Of a DNA stretch of 14,732 nucleotides, positions 6,493 through 13,644 are shown piece after piece. Made by a program: the position numbers and the translations under genes. The notes below the pieces were generated by a model that saw only the letters and a program-made list of their open reading frames with translations, ran no database searches and was not told the origin of the DNA. Numbering within the stretch: the first letter of the stretch is position 1; the number at the start of each line of letters is the position of its first letter. Origin of the DNA: Candidatus Woesearchaeota archaeon (GTDB lineage Archaea; Nanobdellota; Nanobdellia; UBA10117; ARS21); NCBI GenBank assembly GCA_002725495.1, contig PBPJ01000031.1, positions 17,351 to 32,082 of the forward strand, written 5' to 3'.

Positions 6493-6972
6493 TTATTTTA
6501 TTTTAAATTTATTAATTATTTGTTCTTTGTACTCTTTTTTCATTTTAAAAAGATTTATTACATTTTCTGCTTCTTTTTTTGAACCTTTTAACGTTGCTTG
6601 AAATTGACTTTCAGTTAACCATTTTTTGCTTTGTTGTTGTTCTTTTGCGTTTCTTACTTCATTTGCACTTGCAACACTAGTGTCGATGCCTATGCCAAAA
6701 TTTGCTAATGCTCGACCCCAAGCACTTGTTTCACAATTTTCGACATGTGAAGTTTTATTGACTTTTGAACTGCCTTTAATTTCTTCAGCTAAACCTGTTG
6801 CAAGAATAAAACCATCTTTGTTTTTTATAGTTGCAAGAATCATTATTGAATTTTCTGTTTTTTCTAAAACTTCTGTTGTTAATGAATGATCATTATAATT
6901 TTTTCTAAAATGTTTTAATCGTTCATTAACTTCAATGTAATCATTGTTTTGAATTTTTACTGTTTTCATCAT
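6493..6972 (-). CDS. Single-strand annealing protein, Rad52/ERF-like
   Basis: This 159-residue protein resembles ERF/Rad52-type phage annealing proteins, which pair complementary single strands left by the exonuclease. The visible hallmark is the block NKTSHVENCETSAWGRALANFGIG (72-95), preceded by a sheet-forming region (IEVNERLKHFRKN, then ILATIKNKDGFILATGLAEE). This resembles the TSA-x-GRAL motif of the ERF group. The C-terminal part (115-159) is lysine-rich and helical and may contact DNA or partners. It pairs logically with the RecE-like exonuclease (5035-5790) and the SSB-like protein next to it. Translation starts at 6972 or at the adjacent ATG at 6969; either lies about 30 nt inside the end of the HTH gene. 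The family assignment is by motif and context. Confidence 0.7.
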   Translation of the reverse strand: MMKTVKIQNNDYIEVNERLKHFRKNYNDHSLTTEVLEKTENSIMILATIKNKDGFILATGLAEEIKGSSKVNKTSHVENCETSAWGRALANFGIGIDTSVASANEVRNAKEQQQSKKWLTESQFQATLKGSKKEAENVINLFKMKKEYKEQIINKFKIK

Positions 6973-7168
6973 ATATTATATTTATTAATTTCTCGCATAA
7001 AGAATAAAAACCATTATCTTTTAAAACTACTATTTCATTAATTGTAAAAGTTTCTGGATTATTTATTCTTGATTTCAATGTTGGCATTGTGCATTGTAAC
7101 ATAGAACACACATCATAACGCTTGTATCTTAAACGTTTTAAATCATTTATAAATGCTGTTTTTACCAT
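6941..7168 (-). CDS. Small HTH-like protein, first gene of the early operon
   Basis: This 75-residue protein is mostly helical. Residues 18-50 (RYDVCSMLQCTMPTLKSRINNPETFTINEIVVL) fit a helix-turn-helix of the Cro/XRE kind: a first helix, then TMPTLKSRI as recognition helix, then a helix after FTINE. It is the first gene after the Bacteroidetes-type promoter (7193-7223), with its ATG 25 nt from the end of the -7 element. A leading position plus an HTH suggests it controls its own operon or the switch between early and late transcription. The binding site would probably be near 7169-7230, but I see no clear palindrome there. It could also be a host-directed small DNA-binding protein. Confidence 0.6.
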   Translation of the reverse strand: MVKTAFINDLKRLRYKRYDVCSMLQCTMPTLKSRINNPETFTINEIVVLKDNGFYSLCEKLINIIYDENSKNSKQ

Positions 7169-7192
7169 GTATATATTTTTAATATTAGTTTA

Positions 7193-7223
7193 CAAAGTTA
7201 AAATTTATTTTCAATAAAACAAA
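7193..7223 (-). promoter_or_regulatory. Bacteroidetes-type promoter for the replication/recombination operon
   Basis: On the minus strand TTTG (7223-7220) is followed after 19 nt by TAACTTTG (7200-7193). This fits the -33/-7 consensus (TTTG and TAnnTTTG) of the Bacteroidetes primary sigma factor exactly. Transcription would start about 7 nt later, near 7186, giving a short A/T-rich leader before the ATG at 7168. Confidence 0.8.
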
Positions 7224-7235
7224 AAAAATATTTAT

Positions 7236-7271
7236 AAAAAAACCGCCACAACTAAAAAAAGTTATGACGGT
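7236..7271 (-). terminator. Intrinsic terminator of the tail operon
   Basis: On the minus strand ACCGTCATAAC (7271-7261) pairs with GTTGTGGCGGT (7252-7242) around an 8-nt T-rich loop. That is an 11-bp stem with two G-U pairs, followed by a run of Ts (7241-7236). The G-U pairs would be mismatches in a plus-strand transcript, so it acts on the minus strand. It lies 28 nt after the tail-hub stop and just before the early promoter. Confidence 0.88.
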
Positions 7272-7298
7272 CTGCAAACAGAAAAGGAAAGCAAGTTC

Positions 7299-9308
7299 TT
7301 ATTCACTCGTTATTCTAAAGATACAACTAATATCATCATCACTATTTGGTAAATGAGCTATCACTTTTGCGCTTGCTGATTTTATGTTATAAGTTAAACC
7401 GTCAATGTAACAACTTTGTGGGTCTTGTGCAATTGACGTTCCGAAATTAAACCATATTCTGTTATGAATGCTGACAGGACTATTGTCCATGTTGCGGAAA
7501 GTTCCTTCATAACGTACTAAAAACGTTCTATAATCATTTAATATATTTTGTAAATGTCTATGATACATAGGTTTTACATCTGTATCACGTGTTCTTTTAT
7601 AAACATATGTTGTAGGCAATCCATTTCCAGTGCTAAAATAATAAGTTCCTGTTATTGTTTTTTCATCACTGTAAACACTTGAAGTTGAACTTCTTTTTGC
7701 AAACTCTATGTATGCACTCGGCAATTGTCTATTGTCGTTAGCTGCTGCTGACAATCCTGAAGGTTTAAAATAATTACCTAAAATACCAACATTGTCAAAA
7801 TAAATGTTCTGTATTCCTGTACCAGAATAAGTACAATTTAAAACTTGTACGCCTATTTGAATACCAGTAAAATTAGTTGGATATCCTGTTCCAGTAAATG
7901 GTATGCTTAAAACTTGCCAATTGTTAAACACTTCAACTGTTCTTGTTATAGTGGTTTCAGTTGTAGTCCATGTACTGTTTTCATCGTCCCAATAATGAAA
8001 GTTTGGCGACCTATCAGCAACAATTCTTACTTGCACTGTAAAACTTGAAACACTGTTTTCATTTTTTTCTGCAAAAACTCCAAATTGTGCTGTAGTTCCT
8101 GTATAATAATAGTTCCAAGATTTTGCAGTTTGACCAGCATAATCTGAATTAAATACAAGAGTTTCACCAGATGTTGGCGCATTTACAAATTTTATTGCTT
8201 TGCGTCCTTGTTCTGTAAAATCATCTGTTGTTAATGATGCGTAACTTGATAAAACCCAACCATATGTGCCGTACTCAAAACCTATGTTACGAGTATATTC
8301 ATAACAGTTGTTTTGTGTTGTGGAGAATTTATATTTTGCTTCGTTTAGTGGTTGTATATATTCACGTATTAAATCGCCTCCAATGTTTTTTAAATTTGTT
8401 GGAACTGTTTTTAAAACTGATTCATTTGTGCTCGATTGATAAACGCCAGATGAATTATAAATGTCAGTTTGTATTACTTCATCATTTGCGCTGACTAATT
8501 GAGCTGTAATACTAGATTGTATTCCTGTTGGAGTTGTCCCTCCATTTGCTGTTGAATAAATACTTGATTTAACATTTGCGTCAAATATATTTGAATTTTC
8601 TAATATGTACCAACGCCCATAAGATTGAAAAATACGACAGTTGTAATTGCTAAGTATTGCTTCGAGTTGTTTTTTACAAGTTGGTAGATCAAATTTATTA
8701 AGTAATTCATTCCGACCATTTGTTATAAGTGTATCACTCATAACGTTTTTACGTTTCGGGTAACTTCCAAAGCTAACCATTAAATCAGCTTGAACATATA
8801 TTTCTAAACCTAAATTTAAATTAGCAAGAATTGTTGCTATTCTTGTTGAATTTGTTATTCCTGTTGCTTCATTAAATGGACTTGTCCCTATTGGTGCGTC
8901 AAAATTATCAAGAGTTCCTAAACCGTCATACGCATTTAAACTAAATGCTACAGGGTTTGCTTTATACTGTTCTTTAAATCTGTCAACAACTAACCAGCCA
9001 ATCCAATAAGTTCGATAAACATTTGAACTGTCTTTATATGAAATTTTTACTTTATATTCTCTTTCGTCATGTTCATAAAAATTATCATAAGTAACAGTGT
9101 CTGTTGTAAATAAATTTAATGTGCAAACTGAACCTATTATTGGCGAATTATATGGGTCATCATTTGCATTCCATTTTATAACAACAGGTTCTGCTTGTCC
9201 GACCATGTCAAGAACTGCCCCTGAATAACCATCTTTCCAAATTTCAATTTTTTTTACTTTAGTTAAAACGTCACTAAATTCTAAACGATATTTTACTCCG
9301 TATGCCAT
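7299..9308 (-). CDS. Tail hub/distal tail protein with carbohydrate-binding-like domain
   Basis: This 669-residue protein follows the tape measure (TAATG overlap, one base shared), the usual place for distal tail/hub proteins. Residues 1-135 look like a Dit-type tail domain as seen in Bacteroidetes phages: VKKIEIWKDG, then PIIGSVCTLNLFT, EYKVKIS and YWIGWLVVDRF, AFSLNAYDGLGTL. Residues about 340-510 form a separate beta-rich module that begins NIGFEYGTYGWVLS and ends NWQVLSIPF...NIYFDNVGIL. This is the shape of carbohydrate-binding modules (CBM4/9-like: N-x-GFE-x-G-x2-GW at the start, DNV near the end). A further domain (580-669) contains HRHLQNILNDYRTFL and closes the protein. The module may bind host surface polysaccharide, making this the adsorption protein. 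No catalytic site is recognised. Confidence 0.72.
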   Translation of the reverse strand: MAYGVKYRLEFSDVLTKVKKIEIWKDGYSGAVLDMVGQAEPVVIKWNANDDPYNSPIIGSVCTLNLFTTDTVTYDNFYEHDEREYKVKISYKDSSNVYRTYWIGWLVVDRFKEQYKANPVAFSLNAYDGLGTLDNFDAPIGTSPFNEATGITNSTRIATILANLNLGLEIYVQADLMVSFGSYPKRKNVMSDTLITNGRNELLNKFDLPTCKKQLEAILSNYNCRIFQSYGRWYILENSNIFDANVKSSIYSTANGGTTPTGIQSSITAQLVSANDEVIQTDIYNSSGVYQSSTNESVLKTVPTNLKNIGGDLIREYIQPLNEAKYKFSTTQNNCYEYTRNIGFEYGTYGWVLSSYASLTTDDFTEQGRKAIKFVNAPTSGETLVFNSDYAGQTAKSWNYYYTGTTAQFGVFAEKNENSVSSFTVQVRIVADRSPNFHYWDDENSTWTTTETTITRTVEVFNNWQVLSIPFTGTGYPTNFTGIQIGVQVLNCTYSGTGIQNIYFDNVGILGNYFKPSGLSAAANDNRQLPSAYIEFAKRSSTSSVYSDEKTITGTYYFSTGNGLPTTYVYKRTRDTDVKPMYHRHLQNILNDYRTFLVRYEGTFRNMDNSPVSIHNRIWFNFGTSIAQDPQSCYIDGLTYNIKSASAKVIAHLPNSDDDISCIFRITSE

Positions 9309-11701
9309 TAAATTAATCTGTTACGTGTGCTGTTTGCTCGTTCAAGTGCTACAACCAAATCTTGTCCACGTATTTCAAATGAACCGCCAACTTGAACTTG
9401 TTGTTTTCCTGTAGTGTTGCCAATCATGTTTTTTAATTTGTCTAATGGCGCAATAACTTCAGGATTGGATTTAGCGCCAGGATATTCGCCCATTAAACCC
9501 ATTGTTGGTGCGCTAACAATTCCGCCATTTGCAAATGTTCCGAATCCAGAAAGTTTACCAAATATGTCTTTAAAACCAGTACCTCCACCCTGAAAAGTGC
9601 CAATACCTAAACCACCTAAAATGACTGATAGTGCAAGAGCAGCCATAGCTGCAGCTATTAATTGTTTTATTATTTGTTTTAGTGCGTTACCTAGTGTTTT
9701 GACAAAATTTTCTCCGTCTAACATTGCTGTAAATGCTCCCATTAAAGAATCACCAACAGCAGACATAATTGCGTCAACACTTAAACCTAAATTTTTAATT
9801 GCTTCTACAAATCTGTTTATTTTTTCATTAGCTGCATTTTCATCTTCGTCAGTGCCAACTGCTTTTTCTAATATAGATGTGCTGTCATCTGTCGTGTCTG
9901 CGCCACCAGTTCCACCAGTGCCAAAATCTAACATTCCAACAAGTTTGTCTTTAACACCAGTTATTTTGTCTTTTAAAAAGTCAACACCTGCATCAACGTC
10001 ATCTTCAGTAACTAGTTCAATTTTTTTTCTTCCTTTTGCTTTATTAAATGCGTCAACAGTATTGTTATGGAAAATTTCAGCTGATTTTGTTAAAAAACCT
10101 TTATTTCTTTCAATACTTTCTTTGAAGTTTTTTGTGATTGCTTGACCCATTTTTTTGACACCAGATTTAATTTCATCCATGTCAAAAGTCAAAACGCCTT
10201 TTATAATACCACCTAAACCACTAAATAAATCTTTTATTATTCCTAAACCACTTTTAAATGCATCAACTAAAGTTGTAATTGCAAGTTTGCCAATTTGAAA
10301 CATAGATTTAAAATTAGCGCCAATAACGTGTATTATAGTAGCAAAAAGTTCTGATTCATTATACAAGTCGATAAAATAATTTGCTATGTCAACTAGAATT
10401 TTTTTAATTCCGTCCCATTGTGTATATATAACGTATGCAATACCACCTAAAACTGCAACAACTAAACCTGCTGTTGAAAAAACAACTGCAAGAACTTTAA
10501 TTAAACCACCGATTATTGTTATCAATGTAGGCAACGCAACTGTCAGTAATCCAACTGCCATTGTTATTTTTTGCGTTGCTGGCTCTAATTCAGTAAAACG
10601 TTTATATAAATTTCTTACAAACCCTGCCGCTTTTTCTAATATAGGCACTACTCCAACTAGTAGTTGTTGTCCCAAACTTGTTAAAGTTTCTTTTGCACTG
10701 TTTAAAGATCGTTTAAACTGATGACTAGCAGAATCTGCTGTTGTTTTAAATGCTTTTTCAGTTGCGCCGTGTGATCTAGTCATTTCATCAGCTAACGCTA
10801 CGTTGTCTTGCATTGATGCGCCTGTTAAATCAAGAACCCCTTTATATGCACGTATATTTTTAAACAAATCTTTCATGATTACATCAGTACCACTCATTCG
10901 TTCTTTTAACATTGCGAGTGTTGGCATTAAACCATCCTGGCCAACAGCTTGTTCTAATTGTTCAAATGTCATTCCAAGTTGTGCTAACTTTGCACGTGAT
11001 TCTTCAGCTGGGGAAGTTATACCCAACATAATAGCATTTAACTGCGTAGCGGCAGAAGCGGCATTTGTACCTGTTTTTGACATTGCGGCCATAGCAGCTC
11101 CAACTTCGTGAAACTCTATACCCATGTTTGATGCAATTGGAATTACACTACCCATGGCGCCAGCAAGTTCATCAGGCGCTAATTTACCCAATCTTACAGC
11201 TGCTGTTAACACATCTGTAGCTTGTGTTGCATTAAGATTTTCGACACCATATGCATTCATGGCTGATGTTGCCAAATCTGCAATTGTAGCTGTTTCGCCC
11301 AATCCAGATGCAGCTGCTTTTGTTGCCATTTCAAGCGCCTCCATTGCATCTTTGCCACGCAACCCAGCTGATGTAATAAAGAATAATGCTTCGCCTGCCT
11401 CTTGACTTGATATACCTGTTTCAAGAGCCATTTTTCTAGTATGTGCCGCTAATTGATCAACTTGTTGTGTGCTAAGTCCTACAAGCGCTTTGATTTTAGT
11501 CATTGACTTATCAAAGTCCATTGCCATTTTTATACCAGCACCACCAATAAGACCCATAGGCACTGCAATTGCTTGTAAAGAATTTCCAAGTGATTGTAGT
11601 TTACTTCCAAAAGATTTTAATTTTCCTTGCGCTGTTTTTAAAGCACTTGTTAAACCAGTAGCATTACCCTGTATGTTAACTCTTAAATTTTGGTTTGCCA
11701 T
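9308..11701 (-). CDS. Phage tail tape measure protein (TP901 family)
   Basis: This 797-residue protein sets tail length and occupies the tail lumen. The N-terminal half has the TP901-type tape measure core: MDFDKSMTKIKALVGLS (61-77), ISSQEAGEALFFITSAGL (97-114), then the Ala-rich helical AYGVENLNATQATDVLTAAVRLGKLAPDELAGAMG region (150-184) and MGIEFHEVGAAMAAMSKTGT (193-212). A long hydrophobic segment lies at about 380-427 and another, LIAAAMAALALSVILGGLGIG, near 690-715; both are usual in tape measures. At roughly 1.5 Å per residue the tail would be near 120 nm (inference). The start at 11701 is 40 nt after the end of the frameshifted chaperone, the standard order of chaperone then tape measure. 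Confidence 0.95.
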   Translation of the reverse strand: MANQNLRVNIQGNATGLTSALKTAQGKLKSFGSKLQSLGNSLQAIAVPMGLIGGAGIKMAMDFDKSMTKIKALVGLSTQQVDQLAAHTRKMALETGISSQEAGEALFFITSAGLRGKDAMEALEMATKAAASGLGETATIADLATSAMNAYGVENLNATQATDVLTAAVRLGKLAPDELAGAMGSVIPIASNMGIEFHEVGAAMAAMSKTGTNAASAATQLNAIMLGITSPAEESRAKLAQLGMTFEQLEQAVGQDGLMPTLAMLKERMSGTDVIMKDLFKNIRAYKGVLDLTGASMQDNVALADEMTRSHGATEKAFKTTADSASHQFKRSLNSAKETLTSLGQQLLVGVVPILEKAAGFVRNLYKRFTELEPATQKITMAVGLLTVALPTLITIIGGLIKVLAVVFSTAGLVVAVLGGIAYVIYTQWDGIKKILVDIANYFIDLYNESELFATIIHVIGANFKSMFQIGKLAITTLVDAFKSGLGIIKDLFSGLGGIIKGVLTFDMDEIKSGVKKMGQAITKNFKESIERNKGFLTKSAEIFHNNTVDAFNKAKGRKKIELVTEDDVDAGVDFLKDKITGVKDKLVGMLDFGTGGTGGADTTDDSTSILEKAVGTDEDENAANEKINRFVEAIKNLGLSVDAIMSAVGDSLMGAFTAMLDGENFVKTLGNALKQIIKQLIAAAMAALALSVILGGLGIGTFQGGGTGFKDIFGKLSGFGTFANGGIVSAPTMGLMGEYPGAKSNPEVIAPLDKLKNMIGNTTGKQQVQVGGSFEIRGQDLVVALERANSTRNRLI

Positions 11702-11741
11702 GTGAAAAGATTATAAAACAAAAATACAAAAAATGAATTAG

Positions 11742-12445
11742 TTATTTTTTTTTGATCTTATTGACTTTTTGTAAAAACTTTTCGTATTGTTCACGTGTAG
11801 ATTTTGGTTTACCACGTTCTAAATAAACATCTTGTGGTAATGGAAATAATTTATCAGGCGTTATCATATTAGCACGTTTGTCAACATTTGTGTTAAATAA
11901 CATCATTGCTAAATAACGTGTTCGCTCCCACTCTAAATTTTGTTTGATTTGATACGATTCGCCTAGTAGTTGGTTTTCTTTCCAAGTGTTAGTCCAAAAG
12001 TTGTTTGGCGAAATTCCAACTTGTCCAATATAATAATCAAATAAGTCGTCCCAACTAATGGACTTTTTTACTTTCCCTTTTTTGTAGTTTTAGTGACAGT
12101 GCGTTTAATACCAACGTTAAGATCGTTGCCAAGTATTTTTGATTCCATCATTGCAGAAACAATATCCTCTATTTTTTCTGCTGGCATATTATCTAACCAA
12201 GAACCAACAGTATAAACATTGTAATCTATTTCATTGTTGTTTTCTTGATCATTAGCCAAAAGCGCCGAATAGATCAGCGCTCTTATAGTTGACAGGTTAA
12301 TTCCTTTTTGGAATATGTCACCAATTCTTTCAATTGGTATTTCTAATAAATCTGTAAAATTCGTCCAAAAATTCATTGAAAAATGCATTGTGCGAACTTT
12401 ACCACCCAATTTAGTTGAGTAATAACCTCTTTTTCTGTTTGCCAT
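11742..12445 (-). CDS. Tail assembly chaperone, long form by -1 frameshift (gpGT-like)
   Basis: The long form reads the first 123 codons of the short chaperone, slips back one base at A AAA AAG (12083-12077), and continues for 111 codons to TAA at 11744-11742, giving about 234 residues. The extension begins GKVKKSISWDDLFDYYIGQVG, continues through FWTNTWKENQLLGESYQIKQNLEWERTRYLAMMLFNTN, and includes ITPDKLFPLPQDV; the Trp-rich helices and TP-x-x-LFPLP are typical of tail chaperone T domains. The reading frame is open throughout the otherwise unexplained gap 11742-12067 and has no ATG near its beginning, so frameshifting is the simplest reading. The arrangement, two frames just before the tape measure, matches the lambda G/GT pair. 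No strong stimulatory hairpin was seen (a weak one at 12063-12048). Confidence 0.82.
12068..12445 (-). CDS. Tail assembly chaperone, short form (gpG-like)
   Basis: This 125-residue zero-frame product is likely a tail assembly chaperone. It has a basic start (MANRKRGYYSTKLGGKVRTMHFSMNFWTNF) and helical segments (ISTLR-like NLSTIRALIYSALLAND, then VGSWLDNMPAEKIEDIVSAMMES), and ends with a lysine-rich TKTTKKGK tail that encodes the slippery site. In siphoviruses the short form binds the tape measure and prevents early polymerisation, while the long form recruits the tube protein. Position between the tube genes and the tape measure, together with the frameshift, supports the call. The start at 12445 follows the second tube gene by 12 nt. 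Confidence 0.8.
   Translation of the reverse strand: MANRKRGYYSTKLGGKVRTMHFSMNFWTNFTDLLEIPIERIGDIFQKGINLSTIRALIYSALLANDQENNNEIDYNVYTVGSWLDNMPAEKIEDIVSAMMESKILGNDLNVGIKRTVTKTTKKGK
12077..12083 (-). promoter_or_regulatory. -1 programmed frameshift slippery site A AAA AAG
   Basis: On the minus strand the heptamer A-AAA-AAG is in the correct phase of the zero frame (codons ACA AAA AAG), followed by GGGAAAG and a zero-frame TAA two codons later. The -1 frame is open from here to 11742. A AAA AAG is among the most efficient -1 sites in bacteria and is common in phage tail chaperone genes. Confidence 0.82.
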
Positions 12446-12457
12446 TTTTTTTAACTA

Positions 12458-12865
12458 TTAGTTAGTTGATTTTGTAATACTGCCAGTTAACGTAATTGAA
12501 CCAGAATAACTTACTGGAGATTCCATTTCAGCTGATTGTTCTAAAGAGCTTAAAAACCCTTCAGCAGTGTAAACTGCATCACCTGTTTCAGCAGTACCAA
12601 AAACACATGTTAATTGTGTTCTAGCTAATAAATAATCTGCCATTTCAATTGCGTTGGCGCTATCACTGTAATCAACTAATCCTTCAAAAGATATTTCACC
12701 ACTAATAACACCAGCAATAACTTCTTGGAACCCGTTTGAATTCTTGGTTGTCGCTTCTGGCAAGTCATTAGATAATGTAAGTGAACAACTAGTTGTATGT
12801 CCTAGTGTTACTGTTTCAATCTTTAAAATTAAATTAGTTCCATTAAATACTGATGTTGTAGCCAT
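12458..12865 (-). CDS. Major tail tube protein, copy 2 (TP901-1-like)
   Basis: This 135-residue beta-rich protein fits the major tail (tube) protein family of siphoviruses. It contains TLGHTTSCSLTLSNDLPEATTKNSNGFQEVIAGVISGEISFEGLVDYSD (20-68), a pattern of paired strands around a DLPE-x-TTK-x-S turn, then MADYLLARTQLTCVFGTAETGD and a closing sheet SYSGSITLTGSI. It shares the central block with its upstream neighbour (12918-13385), LGH-x-T...DLPE-x-TTK-x-S-x-GFQEVIAGV-x-SG-x-IS, so the two are tandem paralogs. A candidate promoter of its own (12898-12925) lies just upstream. Which copy builds the tube shaft is uncertain; this shorter one next to the chaperone is the better guess. Confidence 0.78.
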   Translation of the reverse strand: MATTSVFNGTNLILKIETVTLGHTTSCSLTLSNDLPEATTKNSNGFQEVIAGVISGEISFEGLVDYSDSANAIEMADYLLARTQLTCVFGTAETGDAVYTAEGFLSSLEQSAEMESPVSYSGSITLTGSITKSTN

Positions 12866-12897
12866 TTTTTTATTTTTAAATAATTAAATATTAGTTA

Positions 12898-12925
12898 CAA
12901 ATATACAATTTTTTTCATTAAGCAA
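12898..12925 (-). promoter_or_regulatory. Candidate Bacteroidetes-type promoter before tail tube gene
   Basis: On the minus strand TTG (12925-12923) is followed after 17 nt by TATATTTG (12905-12898), which fits TTG-N17-TAnnTTTG. It lies in the 52-nt gap before the ATG at 12865, one of the few gaps in the tail cluster. It could raise output of the abundant tube protein. The A/T-rich background makes chance matches possible. Confidence 0.4.
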
Positions 12926-13385
12926 CTTGCCATTCAAAATTGGCATTTTCCCATAAAACATCAGTAGTATTCCAATATCTGTCAGTGCCTTGTTGTTGTA
13001 TGCTAAACAACCCTGTTAACTGTAATTCTATGTCAAAACTTACAACATTTTCTGTTTCAGCTATTTCCTCAACGTTTTGTATAATTGCGTTACCTATTAA
13101 CAGTAGTCCTTCAAAAGCAGATTGTTCAAAAACAAATTCATTTTCTTGACGTGTTAGCACCATATCTGCTAATTGCTCAAAATTTAAATTGTCTGAATAA
13201 TTAGTTAAAGCAGAAACTGATATTGTTCCTGATCTAACGCCAGCTATGACTTCTTGGAACCCTGCCGATTCTTTAGTCGTGGATTCAGGCAAGTCAACGC
13301 TAAGTGAAAATTTAGTTTGTGTGGAATGTCCAAGTATATTGCCGTTATGGAACAAACCAAAAGATGTTCCATTTATTAACGCCAT
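12918..13385 (-). CDS. Tail tube protein paralog, copy 1, with Trp-rich C-terminal extension
   Basis: This 155-residue protein is a paralog of the tube protein at 12458-12865. The shared region reads ILGHSTQTKFSLSVDLPESTTKESAGFQEVIAGVRSGTISVSAL (17-60), with similar spacing of strands before and after. It then has ENVVSFDIELQLTGLF, aligning with the last sheet of copy 2, and a unique tail (GTDRYWNTTDVLWENANFEWQVA, 133-155) rich in Trp and Asn. The stop overlaps nothing downstream; the start shares one base with the preceding stop (TAATG). It may form the tail terminator end, a decorated minor tube ring, or an alternating subunit. Divergence at the DNA level shows the duplication is old. Confidence 0.75.
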   Translation of the reverse strand: MALINGTSFGLFHNGNILGHSTQTKFSLSVDLPESTTKESAGFQEVIAGVRSGTISVSALTNYSDNLNFEQLADMVLTRQENEFVFEQSAFEGLLLIGNAIIQNVEEIAETENVVSFDIELQLTGLFSIQQQGTDRYWNTTDVLWENANFEWQVA

Positions 13386-13624
13386 TACTCTTGATTTTCT
13401 TCTTCTACAACTGTATAACTACCGTCTTTTAAATCCACATTAATTTTGCCATACTTTGCAACTAGTTCTTCACGAAAAGTTTGCATATCGTTTTCCAGAT
13501 TTTCAAACGCTTTATGTAGTTTTTTAGTTTGCGTAGCCATTGCTCCAATGTCAAATAAAATTGCATTTTTTGTAGCTTCATGTTGTTTTAATTTTTCAAA
13601 TTCTTGTTCTTCGAGATTTGCCAT
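13385..13624 (-). CDS. Small coiled-coil phage protein, virion module
   Basis: This 79-residue protein is a helical, charged coiled coil (EQEFEKLKQHEATKNAILFDIGAMATQTKKLHKAFENLENDMQTFREELVAKYG, 6-59) ending in a short beta segment INVDLKDGSYTVVEEE. Similar small proteins (long helix, then KYG...I-x-L-x-x-G) are frequent in phage genomes near structural or replication genes, without a known function that I can cite. It lies between a hypothetical virion-module gene and the first tube paralog and shares a TAATG junction with the latter, so it is translated with the tail proteins. No membrane or signal sequence is seen. Head-tail joining accessory or assembly chaperone are possible but unproven. 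Confidence 0.7.
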   Translation of the reverse strand: MANLEEQEFEKLKQHEATKNAILFDIGAMATQTKKLHKAFENLENDMQTFREELVAKYGKINVDLKDGSYTVVEEENQE

Positions 13625-13644
13625 TTTTCTGTTTTTATTGTTAA

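Noticed and set aside
9597..10145. 182-codon plus-strand frame opposite the tape measure
   Set aside because: Long, but it is a Ser/Pro/Ala-rich mirror of the Ala/Gly-rich tape measure codons, with no recognisable fold and no promoter or gene neighbours on that strand.
11719..11726. TATTTTTG upstream of the tape measure as a promoter
   Set aside because: It fits TAnnTTTG loosely but has no TTG at 16-23 nt upstream, and it lies in an A-rich gap where such matches are expected by chance.
12048..12063. Hairpin downstream of the frameshift site as a stimulatory element
   Set aside because: GTCC pairs with GGAC around a loop, but the stem is only 4-5 bp with a bulge, too weak to claim.
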